64,000 bases of DNA, taken from Brugia malayi. Taxonomy: Eukaryota; Nematoda; Chromadorea; Rhabditida; Onchocercidae. This document shows positions 24,371 to 36,743 of this stretch, in pieces (position 1 is the first letter of the stretch; every line of letters starts with the position of its first letter). Position numbers and translations under genes: made by a program. The stretch spans positions 14,370,221 through 14,434,220 of the forward strand of contig NW_025062479.1 of the NCBI RefSeq assembly GCF_000002995.4, in the 5' to 3' direction. The notes beneath the pieces are model-generated. The model had not been told where the DNA came from. It saw nothing but the letters and a program-made list of their open reading frames with translations, and made no database searches.

Positions 24371-26888
24371 ACAATCATTTCTTTTATTGTTTACAAAATT
24401 TATGTTATAGTAATGAATGAAATGAATTATTTGTATTTACCTTGTTAAAACCATTTTAAAAAAGTTTGAAAGAAGAAATTATAGAACTATTGATAAGCCA
24501 TTGGTCGTAGGTCACAAATATATTGTTTTTATTGAAAATTAAATTGAATTTTATGCTCTTAATCAATTAGTTCATTAGAAAGTTATGATCCGAAAAGTTT
24601 GAATTAATCGGTTGATTTATTTGTTTTGTCCATAAATGATAGTTTTGTTTGAATTTGAAATTAGACCTAATGTTCTTATCAAATTCTAAATCAACGATCC
24701 TGCACTTTTTTTATTGCTTATCTTAAAATATGATGATCAAATGTAACATCAATATTTTTTTTTTCTTTTTGCAAAATTTAGTACATACATATAATTAGAC
24801 ATGAAAGATTTATTAATATCACTAAAAAATAGACGGTCACAACTGATGATAATATCATTTAAGTAATCATCAAAAATTTTTATTAAAAAAAATACATGCC
24901 TAATCATGATAAAATTTTTAATTAATAGAATTAAAATTTAAATTTCAAACTTTTATGTATGTCTATGCATAATCATTGTTTAGCTTAATGAAAAGAATTT
25001 GTAATGCACAAAATAATCCTCATCTTTCACCTTATTGCACTACTTTGCTTTAAGTGATGAAATATAAGTTTTCTCTACTATTATTCAACCATGAACTCAA
25101 AAAAAAAAAATTTGATTATCGTTAAGCTAATTATCATATTATTTAGTTCCTCTTCTACCTAAATAAAAAACATTTTTGATGAAATTGTTAACAATTTATA
25201 TCTTAAAAGAAAAAAAGATTCCCAGGTATCAAAAAAAAAAGCATTAAATTATTAATTACACCAGAGGAAAATGTTAGAAAATCAAAATCCTAGGTATTGA
25301 TCACTAATTGAATTAATTTTTACTAAACAAATAAATTAATTTTTCATTCGTACTTATTTGTAAAGCTAAGGGTTGTTTGCAACCAAATTTTTATGTTCCT
25401 TCAAAAAAAGAAGTGAAATTCAAAAATTTTTTTAAAAGAAATTTTAGAATAATAAAAAAAAATCCATACTTTATGCTATGTAGTTTCATAATTTTACAAT
25501 ATTATACTTATTTCATATTTTATAATATACATGTATTTTAATTTTATTATATTGTATAAAATTTTATAATTATTTCAAAAAAAAAAAAAAAAATTGAATG
25601 TTTAAAAGTTTTTTTTTTTAAGAAATTTCGGAATAAAAAAAAACTTCACATTTTATGTTATGCAGTTATTTTATAATTTTACAATGCTATAATTATTTCA
25701 CAACTTTATAATATTACAATATTGTCTGACAATATTTTACAGTATGTTACAATATTTTTCTCTAATTCTGCTAATTTATATTATTTAGCGATAAAATCAA
25801 TGCAAAAGATTAGAAGACTGAAAAACAAAAAAATGAAAAAACTGATAAATAAATAAAGTCAACAAACTAAGTGATATAATTATTCACAAAAATGTGTAAA
25901 AAAATCATTGGATGACAATGCGACACAATATATTGATTAAAAAATTGTTTTTAGTTTTCGCACTGATTGAATAACAGAGGCAGTGCTGGTGACAGTTCTG
26001 TTTTTTTTCTCCTCAAAAAAAAAAAACAATTTTATTTCTCAGAATGAAAATTTATCACCTGCATAGTTAGTAAATTTTTTTAATATCAAATTAATATAAT
26101 TAATTTAGAAAGAATTATTCATTGATGATAATAAATAATCATTTATCATTCGTATGCTTTTTACCTTATTATCTACAAATTTCTAATTTGCCAAAATAAT
26201 TTATTTATCCAAACTAATTAATTTAATCATTATAATTTATCATTCATTTATTATCATTTTCTAACGCTTTTCTTCTCGTATGTTTTTAGTTTCCGCACTG
26301 ATTGAAAATATTTTAAGCAACATTAAAATTATTTTAAGCATTAATTTAATTAGTCAAGTTCATAAAAAAAAGAAAAAAAATTACTTAACTTGTTCTTCAC
26401 AACTTTATTTTTCTTTTGCAAATTTGATGCTTAAAATAATTTTGATGTTGATTACGATGCTTAAAATAGTGATTTTAATGAAGTGGAGTTTTAATTAGCA
26501 AATCGAAACATATTTTATCAATTAATGACAAGTATATATATAATTTTATCACCTTATCACTTCTACTGCTAAACGTACTTTAACGGTTTGTAATATTTTT
26601 GTAAATTATGCATACTACAAAATGTTAGTTTAATACTTTAAAAAAGGAAATGAGTTACCGATTGAAATTAATAATGGTAAAAACTATTGGTTGAATTTAA
26701 CAATATTAAAAAGCTTAGTAATTAATTTATAAATTGTTAATTGCAAGTAAATATTTGTGCAATAACGAAATAATACTACTTCAAACTTCAAAAATAACAA
26801 AAAAAAAACAAGTCATATTTATTTGTCAATAATCTTTCCTTTCTTTTTTTTTGTTTTTTTTCTGTAATAATTTTTTAAACAGTTTTAG
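24371..26888. other. intergenic, AT-rich, with diverged repeats
   Basis: The collagen 3' UTR must start here, although no AATAAA is close to the stop. The rest holds a diverged direct repeat (25420-25540 and 25598-25735) and a short direct repeat (25948 and 26279). No gene-like frame is seen. Confidence 0.6.
25420..25735. repeat. diverged direct repeat, about 120 bp units
   Basis: The two copies share, in order, AGAAATTT..GAATAA, a run of A, CA(T)ACTTTATG/CACATTTTATG, TATG(T/C)AGTT, ATAATTTTACAAT and TTATTTCA. They lie about 180 bp apart. Confidence 0.55.
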
Positions 26889-27577
26889 ATGATTATATCA
26901 ATCAAACTTAATGTGATACTTCTTAGCTGTTTACCATTAACCGCATTATTTGTCGCCGAACGTTCCACAAAAATGTGCCAGTTATGTTTATTAGAAATGG
27001 TTGGCATCATTCATATTTTAAACGATAGCAAGGTTAATTTAATTTATTTATTTTTTACATCATTCATCAGATTTTGCTTTGATATATCTTAAAAAATATT
27101 GCAATTTCATACATATTTAATACAATGAAAATAATTTCTCAATTAATTAAATGAACTTGAAGTTTATGATTAATTGATCAAATTACTGATCTTCTTTTTC
27201 TTTCTCTTCCTTGCAGTTTGAAATGTTTTTTACCATTTTTTTTTTAACTTTCATATTTTACATAATATTATCGTGATAGAATATAATTTTAAAATCCTAT
27301 TCGACAAAATTATTGGTTGAAAAAAATCTCTCTCTTTTCCCCTCTCCCCACTAGCTAGATTCTTTCTGTTTCTTTTATTTAATTTTTATTTAAGACAACA
27401 ATACTGGTAAAAATCGATGAGAAATGTAACAAAATTTGTGGAATGGATATGGAATTGTATCGAATATGTGTTACAACAATGAGTAAAATTTATTTAAAAA
27501 TTGCCGGCCAAATGGAAAAAGAATTTAATCCAAATATTTTTTGTAAAAAGATGCATATTTGCCCGAAATATTTATAA
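26889..27577 (+). CDS. saposin-like (SapB domain) secreted protein
   Basis: Small secreted saposin-fold protein. Nematode members (SPP/caenopores) interact with lipid membranes, mostly in gut and secretory tissue, in digestion and defence against microbes. Exons 26889-27032 and 27395-27577 join in phase 0 to 108 residues. Residues 1-24 are a signal peptide. The SapB cysteine pattern is C30-x2-C33, C63-x9-C73, C98-x5-C104, with one additional Cys at 59 (motifs CQLCLLEM, CNKICGMD, FCKKMHIC). The single-domain length is normal for the family. The acceptor-like AACAGTTTTAG directly abuts the ATG, suggesting trans-splicing. AATAAA lies 48 bases past the stop at 27625-27630. Whether it forms pores or only binds or solubilises lipids cannot be told from sequence. 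Confidence 0.85.
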
Positions 27578-28252
27578 AATTTATTCTTTTTTATTTGTTT
27601 AAATGTAGAAAAACGCTCAAATGTAATAAACAAAAAGTAATATTTAAATAAAATTAAGCATTTTTTATCATTTTTTGCTTTCTTTTTGTAAATTTTTTTC
27701 TTTTTTGCTTTTGCAAATTGTTGCAAATAGCTTTTCCCACTTATCAATCAGAGTAAGTAATGCTTAATGGATTTGCATTCCCAATGAATTTTTTTGTGTT
27801 TTGGAAGAAAATAAATTTGAATTTTAGCTATTTTGCACTTTTTTTGCAATTTAAGTGTAAATTGCTAGGATTACAAATGCATTACAAAAAAAAAAAAAAA
27901 AAAAAAAAGGGAAAAAGGAAAAAAGAAAAAAAAAGAGAGAATGGAATAAGTATTTTGACGTAATTAGCAAAATATTTAATAGTTGAACTAATCATTTTAT
28001 AAATAAAATGATCTATTGTTTTATTGCTATGTTTATTTTAATAAGCTATTTCATTTATTCGTTTATTTATTTATTTGTTCATCTATTTACTCATTTTTGT
28101 CGTTTATTTTTGAAGTATTTCAGAATTTAGCAAATTACGAATGTAATATAATTGATAAAGTATCCATTGTTTTATTACAATTGTGTATTTTAATAAAAAT
28201 GTTTGATAGATTGACCACAAAAAAATGATTTGCAAAATATCAATTGTTTAAT

Positions 28253-28256
<4 letters not shown>

Positions 28257-28294
<38 letters not shown>
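28257..28294. repeat. (AT)n microsatellite
   Basis: About 19 uninterrupted AT units. Confidence 0.95.
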
Positions 28295-28296
<2 letters not shown>

Positions 28297-30401
28297 TCTT
28301 CATGTAAATTCTGATTAAATCCTTTTTTATTAGTTTTATAAGACTAGTGAATTATCTTTGTTGAATTTAATTAACTCTGACATTCATCTTAAATTTCTTC
28401 TGTAAAATATACCTGCATAACTTTGATATTTTAAATTTACACATTACTTGCTACTCTTTTTATAAAATTACTGAATGAGATGTAATCAGCAACATTTTCC
28501 AACTAAATGCAAATTATTTATAAAATGTAACCAAAAAAAGAAAAAAAAATCAGAAATATTAACTGAAAATGTTAATTCATATATGTTACACTTTAATATT
28601 AATTTTTGATCATAGTAATTTCTGATCGTAATCATAGTAAAACTCATATTGATATAATTTATATATGTTACTTTATTTCATATCCTTTTTTCAATTACTT
28701 GCAATTTTTTTGACAATGAATAACTAAATATCATAAACAATTTGTACTAAAAGATTTAAAATTATAAAATTGTATTAAATGTTTCATTTTAATTATCAAA
28801 TAATTTTTCATACTTTTTGCATTTTGTATTTAAATTAATATAATTTTACATGAGATAAATCATTATATATATTTTATATGTGATAAATCATTTCTTTTTA
28901 ATTTAATTTACTTGAATAGAATATAATTATATTTGAATGAATTGAAATCTATGGTTTTTGGTTTTTGAAATATTTATTTATAATATACTGGTAAGTTTAA
29001 TTGCTAAGAGAAGAATATTTGAAATAAATAAGAAGAGTAAAAAAATTAAATAATAAATAATTATTAAAACTTTTGGAATTCATTTTTAAAACTTTTTTAC
29101 TTTTTTTAATTTTTTGGAATATTTTTCAATTCTACGATGAAAGTGTTTTTATTTTTTTCGTTTCGAGAATATGATATAAGTAACATATTTATATTTTCAA
29201 ATTTATCTTTCTCTAGCAGGAAAATACACATACGTGTAAGCAACGAACTGAAATAACGATTTGCAACAATTAAATTTCGTACGAATAACCTACTGCTATT
29301 ATAACTGATTATTTCTTTATTTTTCTTGTAATATAATTACTACTGCTATTATTATTACTAATCGATGTTAATTTATTAAAGAATTCAAGTAGTGGAAATG
29401 AATTTTATTGAAATATATTTTTTTCACTTAATTAATAGTTAGTTACTGCTAATATTAGATAGACTATTTTGTTCATCCAAAAAAGAAAGGAAAAAACTTT
29501 TGGACTAAAGTAAAGAATAAAGAAACCGATAGTAATGACGATATATTAGTAATAATTCTTCCAATATTCAATTCAAATTGCATTTTTAGATTTGTGTTTT
29601 TAAATTACTACCCTATATTATATGAAATATTTGCATACTTTTAACGGTTATTTGCTTAATTTCCATTATTTTTTTATTGATTGCCTCTTTGTTTTTTCAT
29701 TTGAAATGGAGTTTTTTCTGCATAAAATATGTCCAACTTTATTCCACTACTTATTCTAAACTTTTCACGAATCTACCTGATTTCATTTTTTCATTTCTAC
29801 ATTTCTTCAACTCTTCAGTAGCATTCCTTCTTTTAGTGATGACACTAAATTTTATTATTAATAACTAAAATATTTTTTTTTTCGGCTTTTTCTAAAAGGA
29901 AAAAAATTTTTGTTTTTAATTGATTATTTGAATGAAGTGCAAAACGAGAAATGTATATTGCAGTGTTCATTTTGATTTTGATGAAAAGAGCACAGCAAAA
30001 CTTCGTGTACCAATGCTGCACTTTTATCAATTCAACAATTGGAGAAAAAAATTTCTTCATTTCAGAATTTCAGTGAAAAGAAAAAAAAAACGAAAACAAG
30101 AATGTCCTTTTTTTTTTCTTTTTTCACCTCTCTCTTTTTCTTTTCTTTTCCTCCCTCTTTCTCTCTCTCCGTTTTTTTTTTTTTTTTTTCAAAAGTTTTT
30201 CAAAAATTCAACAATAATTTTGCTAATTTTTTCTTCCTTGTTTTTTTTTTTTTTTTTACAAAATTAATAATACTGCAAATTTGACAAAACTTAAAATATT
30301 CAAACATACAAAATCTTTATTTATTATACTTTTTGCAGCTTCAAAAGAATTTTTTGCAAATTTCTTTACGCAAAAAAGAAAGAAAAAAAATTCAATTTTT
30401 T

Positions 30402-30560
30402 GTGCAAAGTCAGCAAAGAAAAAAAGTGCAGGAAGTAATTGTATGCACTAAAGATTGTGCTAAAGTATATCAATGCTGCAGTGTGCTGCATATCACTGAT
30501 AATAAGGGAATAAATAGATTTATCGAAAGTATGTCAGTACTGATAACACGAGCAGATTAA
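30402..30560 (+). other. cysteine-rich exon-like frame overlapping a repeat
   Basis: After an acceptor-like GTGCAAAGTCAG, a frame reads KKVQEVIVCTKDCAKVYQCC and stops at 30558-30560. Part of the same DNA (TATCAATGCTGCAGTGTGCTG..ATCACTGATAA, about 30468-30505) recurs with changes at about 30572-30609, and in shortened form at 30528 and 30672. It is therefore better explained as a repeat than as a gene. Confidence 0.25.
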
Positions 30561-31625
30561 TTTATCAAAAATGTATCAATGCTTCAGTATGTTGCGCATC
30601 ACTGATAACAATTATGGATGAAGTGAATACTCATTAAACACATTATAGTACATACAAACATTCTTAATTTGCCTATCACTGATAACAAGTCCATTGTGAT
30701 GCATATAGACAAACCAAATTCCAGATAACAAAATATGCCTCATTTCTAAATAAATGAAGTACGATGATATTTTAGCAAATTTTAGCTGAAATTTTCACAT
30801 TAATTAAATCTGACACAAATTTTCTTTTACAATTTTTCTTTTTTTATAAATTTTATTATAATGTTTCATTACAATTTTAATTTTATAAAAGCGAATCAAA
30901 TATTTTCTTCTAAAAATCATGCAGTTTTATCTCGTTCTTTCTTTTTTTTCAAATTAAACATTGAATAATTTTTTTAAAAGTTGAAATTTATGGGAAAAAA
31001 AAAAGTTTATTTTGACAAGTTGTTATTATTTGCGATGATTGCTCAACAAATATAAAAGACTAATTTTGCAAAAAACAACCAATATTTTCCTTTTAAAAAT
31101 ATACAATTTTATTTTTTTCTTTTTATTTTTAAATGAATATTCTCTTTTAAATTTCGATTTTAAACTAAATAAATAAAGGAAAGAGGTGTATGTAATTAAA
31201 ATTGCATATATGGAAGTAAAAATTTAATAACCTGAGTAAATGTAAATAATTTGCTTCTCTTTTTTTTCATACATTGCTTTATTTTGGATGAAATTTTTTT
31301 TAAGAAAAATAAAACTTTTAAAACTTTTTTTGTTTCCTGAAGTAATTTTCTTTTTTTCTACACAAGAAGATAACGTGATAATAATATTCAAATGAATGTG
31401 AAAAATGGTACAGTGCATTTGTACTTCGAACAACTAACTGATGCACTTTTGGATTTAAATTTTAAAAATATTAAATGAAGAAATAAAAGATTAACAGCAA
31501 ATTGCAGCAACTATTTCTTTTTTAAAAAAATTAAAAATCAATTTAAATTATGCAGAGCAGAACTATATATGAAGTGATTTGTTATAGAAATTTTTTCTTT
31601 TATTGCTCCGCAATTCCAAAAATGT

Positions 31626-31627
<2 letters not shown>

Positions 31628-31714
<87 letters not shown>
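31628..31714. repeat. long (AT)n microsatellite
   Basis: Forty-three uninterrupted AT units, the longest pure dinucleotide array in the window; likely length-polymorphic. Confidence 0.97.
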
Positions 31715-31716
<2 letters not shown>

Positions 31717-32861
31717 TGGAATGATTACTTCACAAAACCTGAATTTAATTTAATTATATATATTATCATGATATGCCAACAATATAATCTTGGCATTTAA
31801 TAGTGAGAAATATTTAACTGAATTAAGCGATAAATTGAAAAAAGAAAAACTAATATTTATTTTGGTTTATAGGAAGAATTGGTCATTCAAAAAAAAAAAA
31901 AATTAACTTCGTATTTGTTACTGATGGTGATAGATTGATATGATAGTAGACGATGTGATATTTATTCCGGTGTTTTTTTAGATTTAATTATACTAAGTTA
32001 TTATGATATACAACAGTATAATCTTAACATTTAATAAAAGTAGCACTTAATTGCTCAGCTAAAATAACCTTGCAAAAAAAAAAAAAAAAATGAAAGTCAT
32101 AATGTATGTGAAGTTGTGTGAAACTTATTGAAAAGAAATTAAAGTATACGTCTAACTGCGTGATACCTTACTGCAAGAAATAGTAAAGACAGAAGTTATC
32201 AGTTATGAAACATTTATGTTTAGTTTCAAATAAAAATGCGAAAATGTTCGATTTGTCAACGAAATAAGAACGCTTTTTAATTTACAAGAAAGTTTAAAAT
32301 ACAACTAATTGTAACAAATTTTCATTTCGATTGAAAAAAGACAAAAAAATAGGGAACCGTAAAGTTGAAATTTACACCATAGAATTTTTATTTAGTAAGC
32401 GCTTAATTAGGTAAAACATTTTAAATTTCAATAATATGAATATAAGAGGTGAATTATATTACAAATTATCTTATCTAATTTAAGTGATATACGTTTATTG
32501 CATAGATGGTATGAGTTAGAAACATTTGATATTTAATTTTATTTTTCAAGTAATTTTAAGTACTGCAGATGTAAGTACTCAGTGATTACAATTACTTTTT
32601 TAAGTGCTTTAATTTTTTAACAAATACATTAGCTTATTTGCATTCAGCCCACAAAGTAGTAAATCTTAGTTCAAACAAATTGACGCAATCACTTTTTTTT
32701 TTTTGTTGAACTTCGTAACAACAGCAATTTCATTTGTAAAAAAAAAAAAAAAAAAAAGTTTGTTAATATCACTACACTAAATTGCCTTCTTTTTTTCTCA
32801 GTTACCTTACTCTCTGTGTCTGAACCTCCCTTCTCCCTCTACATATAATTTTCCTGACAGA

Positions 32862-33260
32862 TGATTATATGCAAATTTCCTGGATAAATGATAAAATTAT
32901 CAAAATTATGATTTATTATATGCAAATTGATTGAGTGAATGATAAAACCATTAAAATTATGTTAATCATTTTAAAAGGAGTAATAATTTTCCTCATTAAA
33001 AATAATTTCTCAAATAAATGATAATATTAATGAAATTGTATTAACTGATTAAGTGCAAATTCTTTGAATAGGTGATAACGTTATCAAAATTATGATAACT
33101 AATTATTGCAAATCCTATAAGCGTTTAATGATAATATGATATAAAATTGTGATAACAGATTGTATACTAATTTCTATAAAATGTATACTAAAAAAAAATA
33201 AGTGATAACAATATTAAAAGTGTCATAATTGATTATATGGAATTTTTTTGTTAAATTTCA
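32862..33260. repeat. 51-55 bp degenerate tandem repeat
   Basis: Units of the form TGCAAAT-TT-CCTG-ATAAATGATAA-ATTATCAAAATTATGAT recur. GCAAAT landmarks sit at 32871, 32922, 33055 and 33108, and diverged units near 33003 and 33163 keep the same register. Confidence 0.6.
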
Positions 33261-34473
33261 AATTCAGAAAAAAATGCAAATGAATTTTGATAATATTATC
33301 ATTTGTTTTTTTAAGTTGAAATTTTTAAAAAAAATTTTTATTTATCTCTTTTTTTGTAGTAAATGAGTACCAGTGATTTAAAGGTTTTATTTTGTTGAAT
33401 TAGGGATGAGTTTGTTGATGTTACAGCATATGATTACGATAATGAAAAGGCATTTGCACTTTGCACCTTCTTTCTATGCTTTTTTTTTTTTTATAAATCT
33501 AAAAAATAAAAGACAAAGTGTATTTGATGGGTGTGTCAGTTCAAAGTCATTTTTATAAATTCAAAATAAACTTAAACTTCTATTACGACAGATTTAAAGT
33601 GATCACAATTGGAAAGCTTTTTATCTTGGATATTTTCATATTGCAAATGGTAAGAATTATTCTTCTGCTATCAAATATTTCTCAATGAAATACACCAGGA
33701 ACATATCTTAGACAGTTTATTTTATTTATCATATTATCTTATCAAATTTTACAGTTCAATTTTTTTATCATATCGTTTTATCAAATATTAATATTCCTAA
33801 ATTGGATATAGTTTTAAAGTTATTTTCTTTATTAAAGAAGCTGAAATGATGAGATTAAGTGATTACGATTTATAGTCAAAGACAAGTATAATAAGTTAAA
33901 GTTTGAAGAAAAAAATGATTAATTCAAAAAAAAAATCTGTCATATTATAGTAGAAAAGTTTTTTTTTTGCTTTAATTAAATAAATTTTTATTTTTTTTTA
34001 ATAATTTCAACTAAAATATTCCACAAGTATAATTTATTACAATAACACATATGCAATATATTAGTTTCACAGAAAACAATCGTTAAAATCAAATGTGAAT
34101 ATACGCAAATCAATACGTGTAATTTTTTTCCAACACTTAAAATAATGAAGTAACGTAATATTCTGCTCCTATGTATAAGTAATCTTATCATATTATTAAA
34201 AAAATTATTAGAAATTTTGATGTATAATAAAAAGTTTTGATACATGTATAATTGATATAATAAAAAATTGTATCATTCAACCATTGATTTTTTTTTATTA
34301 AAATTGTATCAATGAAATGATAAATGTTAATTAAACAAACTGATAATGGTTATTTGTTGCAATTAGAATTCTATCATGAATTAATATTTCAAATAATAGA
34401 GCAAAATTTGTTATAAATAAGAAATTCTGGCAGTATTTTTTAATTAAAACCAAATAAATTAATTGTTTATTGC

Positions 34474-34540
34474 ATTTGAATCTTAAATTTGAATCTTAAA
34501 TTTTTTTTCAAAAGTGCTCATTTTTTTTCAAAAGTGCTCA
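34474..34540. repeat. short exact tandem repeats
   Basis: A 13-bp unit (ATTTGAATCTTAA) is repeated twice, followed directly by two exact copies of the 20-bp unit TTTTTTTTCAAAAGTGCTCA at 34501-34520 and 34521-34540. Confidence 0.9.
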
Positions 34541-35066
34541 TTTTTTTTTTACAAAAGTTTTACACTATAAGTTTTATATAATAAAAAAAAAAAAAATTAT
34601 ACTCGGATCTATTAGCTAGCTTTATTTATTCACTTATTTATTATATATTAGCCTATCAGAGACAAATCCTTATGCATAATAATAAATACAATTATTAAAT
34701 GTTTACATAAACAACTCTTAACGATTCACTTAAAATAAAATTGTAAAGTTTAATAATTAAAATCATTTACAAGAGGACATATTTTTTGTGTACTTACAAA
34801 TTACATTATTTACCTATAAATTTTAGAAATTCGAGCAAAAAAAAAATACAAACAAACAAACAAAAACAATTAAAGCTATCTTTGCAAACAAAAAATTAAC
34901 ATCTTATTAACCATTCATTCATCTTATATTCTATTTTACACTTACTACTTCCTTTTTTTTCTAATTAAACTTTTTAAACTTATAATTTTCTTTTTGTCTT
35001 AACTTGAACTTTTTTGCTTTTATTGAAACTTTCGTATGTTAAATTTTAACAAATAAAAAATTTCAG

Positions 35067-36743
35067 ATATTTCAACGAATTACATTATTAGCCATATTTA
35101 TGCAAATAATATTAATTAATGAATGTATGACAAAAAAAAGATTATGCGGCGAAGCATTATATCGTCATTTGATAAGAGTTTGTACATTTGGCTATGAGAC
35201 AATGCCATGCTTCAAATCACGTTTCACTCCACTGATAATAGAAAATGTTAATAGTACGACAAATAGTAAGCTTTTATTTTTTTCTTTTTTTATTAAAATA
35301 ATTATAATTTTAAGTATTAATTAATAAATCTGACAAATTCATTTATGAAAATAATGATTTTGTTTATTATAAATTTGAAGAAATTTGATTAAATATTTGT
35401 AAACACAGAATGAATTTTAATTAAATATATACAAGTATTTAATCAAATATATATAAATATATCAAAGATATATCTAACTATACAAATATATATGTAAATA
35501 TACCATATATTTACATCTTGAATTTTATACATTTGCTTTATTATTACTTAAAAAGATCAATCATATTAGAATTTGACCTGTTATCCATTTGATAGTTTTG
35601 TCATTTGATCTCTTGTCGTGTTTTGATATTTGTTATTAATTTAATCATTTAATAAATATTTTTGTTATAGATGTTCAAATCATTTGCTTTTTATTACAAT
35701 AGTCAAAGTTTATTTTAATGTATAATTTTTTTTTTTGCTTTCATAATTTATATTTATACTTTTTTCTATCGAATTTATGTTATAAAAATAATGATATTGG
35801 AACAATTAGTAATTTATGAATTGATTTATATCAAATGCATTTCAGACTTAGCTACTGAATATTTTTTTTTTAATGAGTAACGAGGGAAGAAGTGAAGAGC
35901 AAAGCAATGCACTGAATTAAACCTTTATTCTTAATTGCAAATTCATCATTTTCTAATCAGTTAATTTCCTTCAACGAAATATTAGAATTAATATAATGGA
36001 GAACAAAAAGTTCTGAAACACAAAAAGATAGTAACACTATAGGTAAATCGGAATATTCACTTATTTTTTTGATTTTATTTTCAACCTATTTCTCCATTGA
36101 AGGATAAAGTTAAGCAATAAAGTGATTTTTCTTTAATTATTTTATTTTGAAATTATTTAATTTCATGTTATGTTTATTGCTGTGCTCATTTTAATATTCA
36201 ACAGCATGGTGCTTTACTTGAAAAGTGCTTAATTAGTGCATCTTTGTATAGGAAAACTTTTACCGCCCTTGCTATAGTGATCCGTTTGTATGATAATAAT
36301 GAATAATCATGACTTTTGAACAATGAAATCTAAAAGCATCACATTCAGGATGTGACGCTTTTCATTAAACAAATACAAGCAAATACTGATGTATTAAAGG
36401 ACATATTTATATATTAAAGAACAAGGGGCATATGAACTTGACATGTAAACATTGTTATGATGAAATACCGACAAAATGCATTAATTAAATTTTAAATTGA
36501 ATTTGCACATTTGACGTGCTAACAATAATAATAATAATAAAAATAGTAATAATAATAAATATTTCTTCAGATTTTCACCGAAGAGCAATTATTGGAATAG
36601 CAAATCAGTGTTGCAAAAACGGTTGTACCGTATTGGATCTCCGAACAACATGTTGTTTTAAGTTATCATGTTTGACAAAATGCTATCCAAAATCAAATTA
36701 TGAAAAACGTATTAGAAATGTTACCAATATTAAAATTAATTAA
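35067..36743 (+). CDS. insulin-like peptide precursor with extra cysteines; first exon missing
   Basis: Secreted insulin/relaxin-superfamily hormone precursor, a ligand for a DAF-2-type receptor. Exons 35067-35265 and 36571-36743 join in phase 1 to 123 residues. The frame opens right at the acceptor TTTCAG with IFQRITLLAIFM, the hydrophobic core of a signal peptide, so the true Met is probably in an upstream exon; the ATG at 35100 would leave a very short signal. B chain: RLCGEALYRHLIRVC (C27-x11-C39), plus C48. A short C-peptide ends at the dibasic site FHRR (68-71). A chain: GIANQCCKNGC..LRTTCC with the canonical C80, C81, C85, C94, then extra C95, C100 and C104 in a C-terminal extension ending NVTNIKIN (a possible N-glycosylation site). 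Ten cysteines in the hormone part exceed the usual six or eight. Confidence 0.87.

Larger units (their letters stand above)
27578..35066. other. intergenic, 7.5 kb, repeats and weak exon-like frames
   Basis: The stretch begins with the saposin gene 3' UTR. It contains (AT)n arrays, poly-A/T runs, the 51-55 bp repeat at 32862-33260 and short tandem repeats at 34474-34540. Exon-like frames occur at 29955-30040 and 30402-30560 but cannot be joined into a convincing gene. The first exon of the insulin-like gene, with its start codon, probably lies somewhere in this stretch. Confidence 0.55.

Noticed and set aside
29932..30267. 111-codon frame starting MKCKTRNVYCSVHFDFDEKS
   Set aside because: The first 40 codons look varied, but the same DNA is open on the minus strand too, the rest is poly-T derived Phe runs, and no joining exon was found.
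31550..31800. Frames with YIYIYI runs
   Set aside because: Translation of the (AT)n microsatellite.
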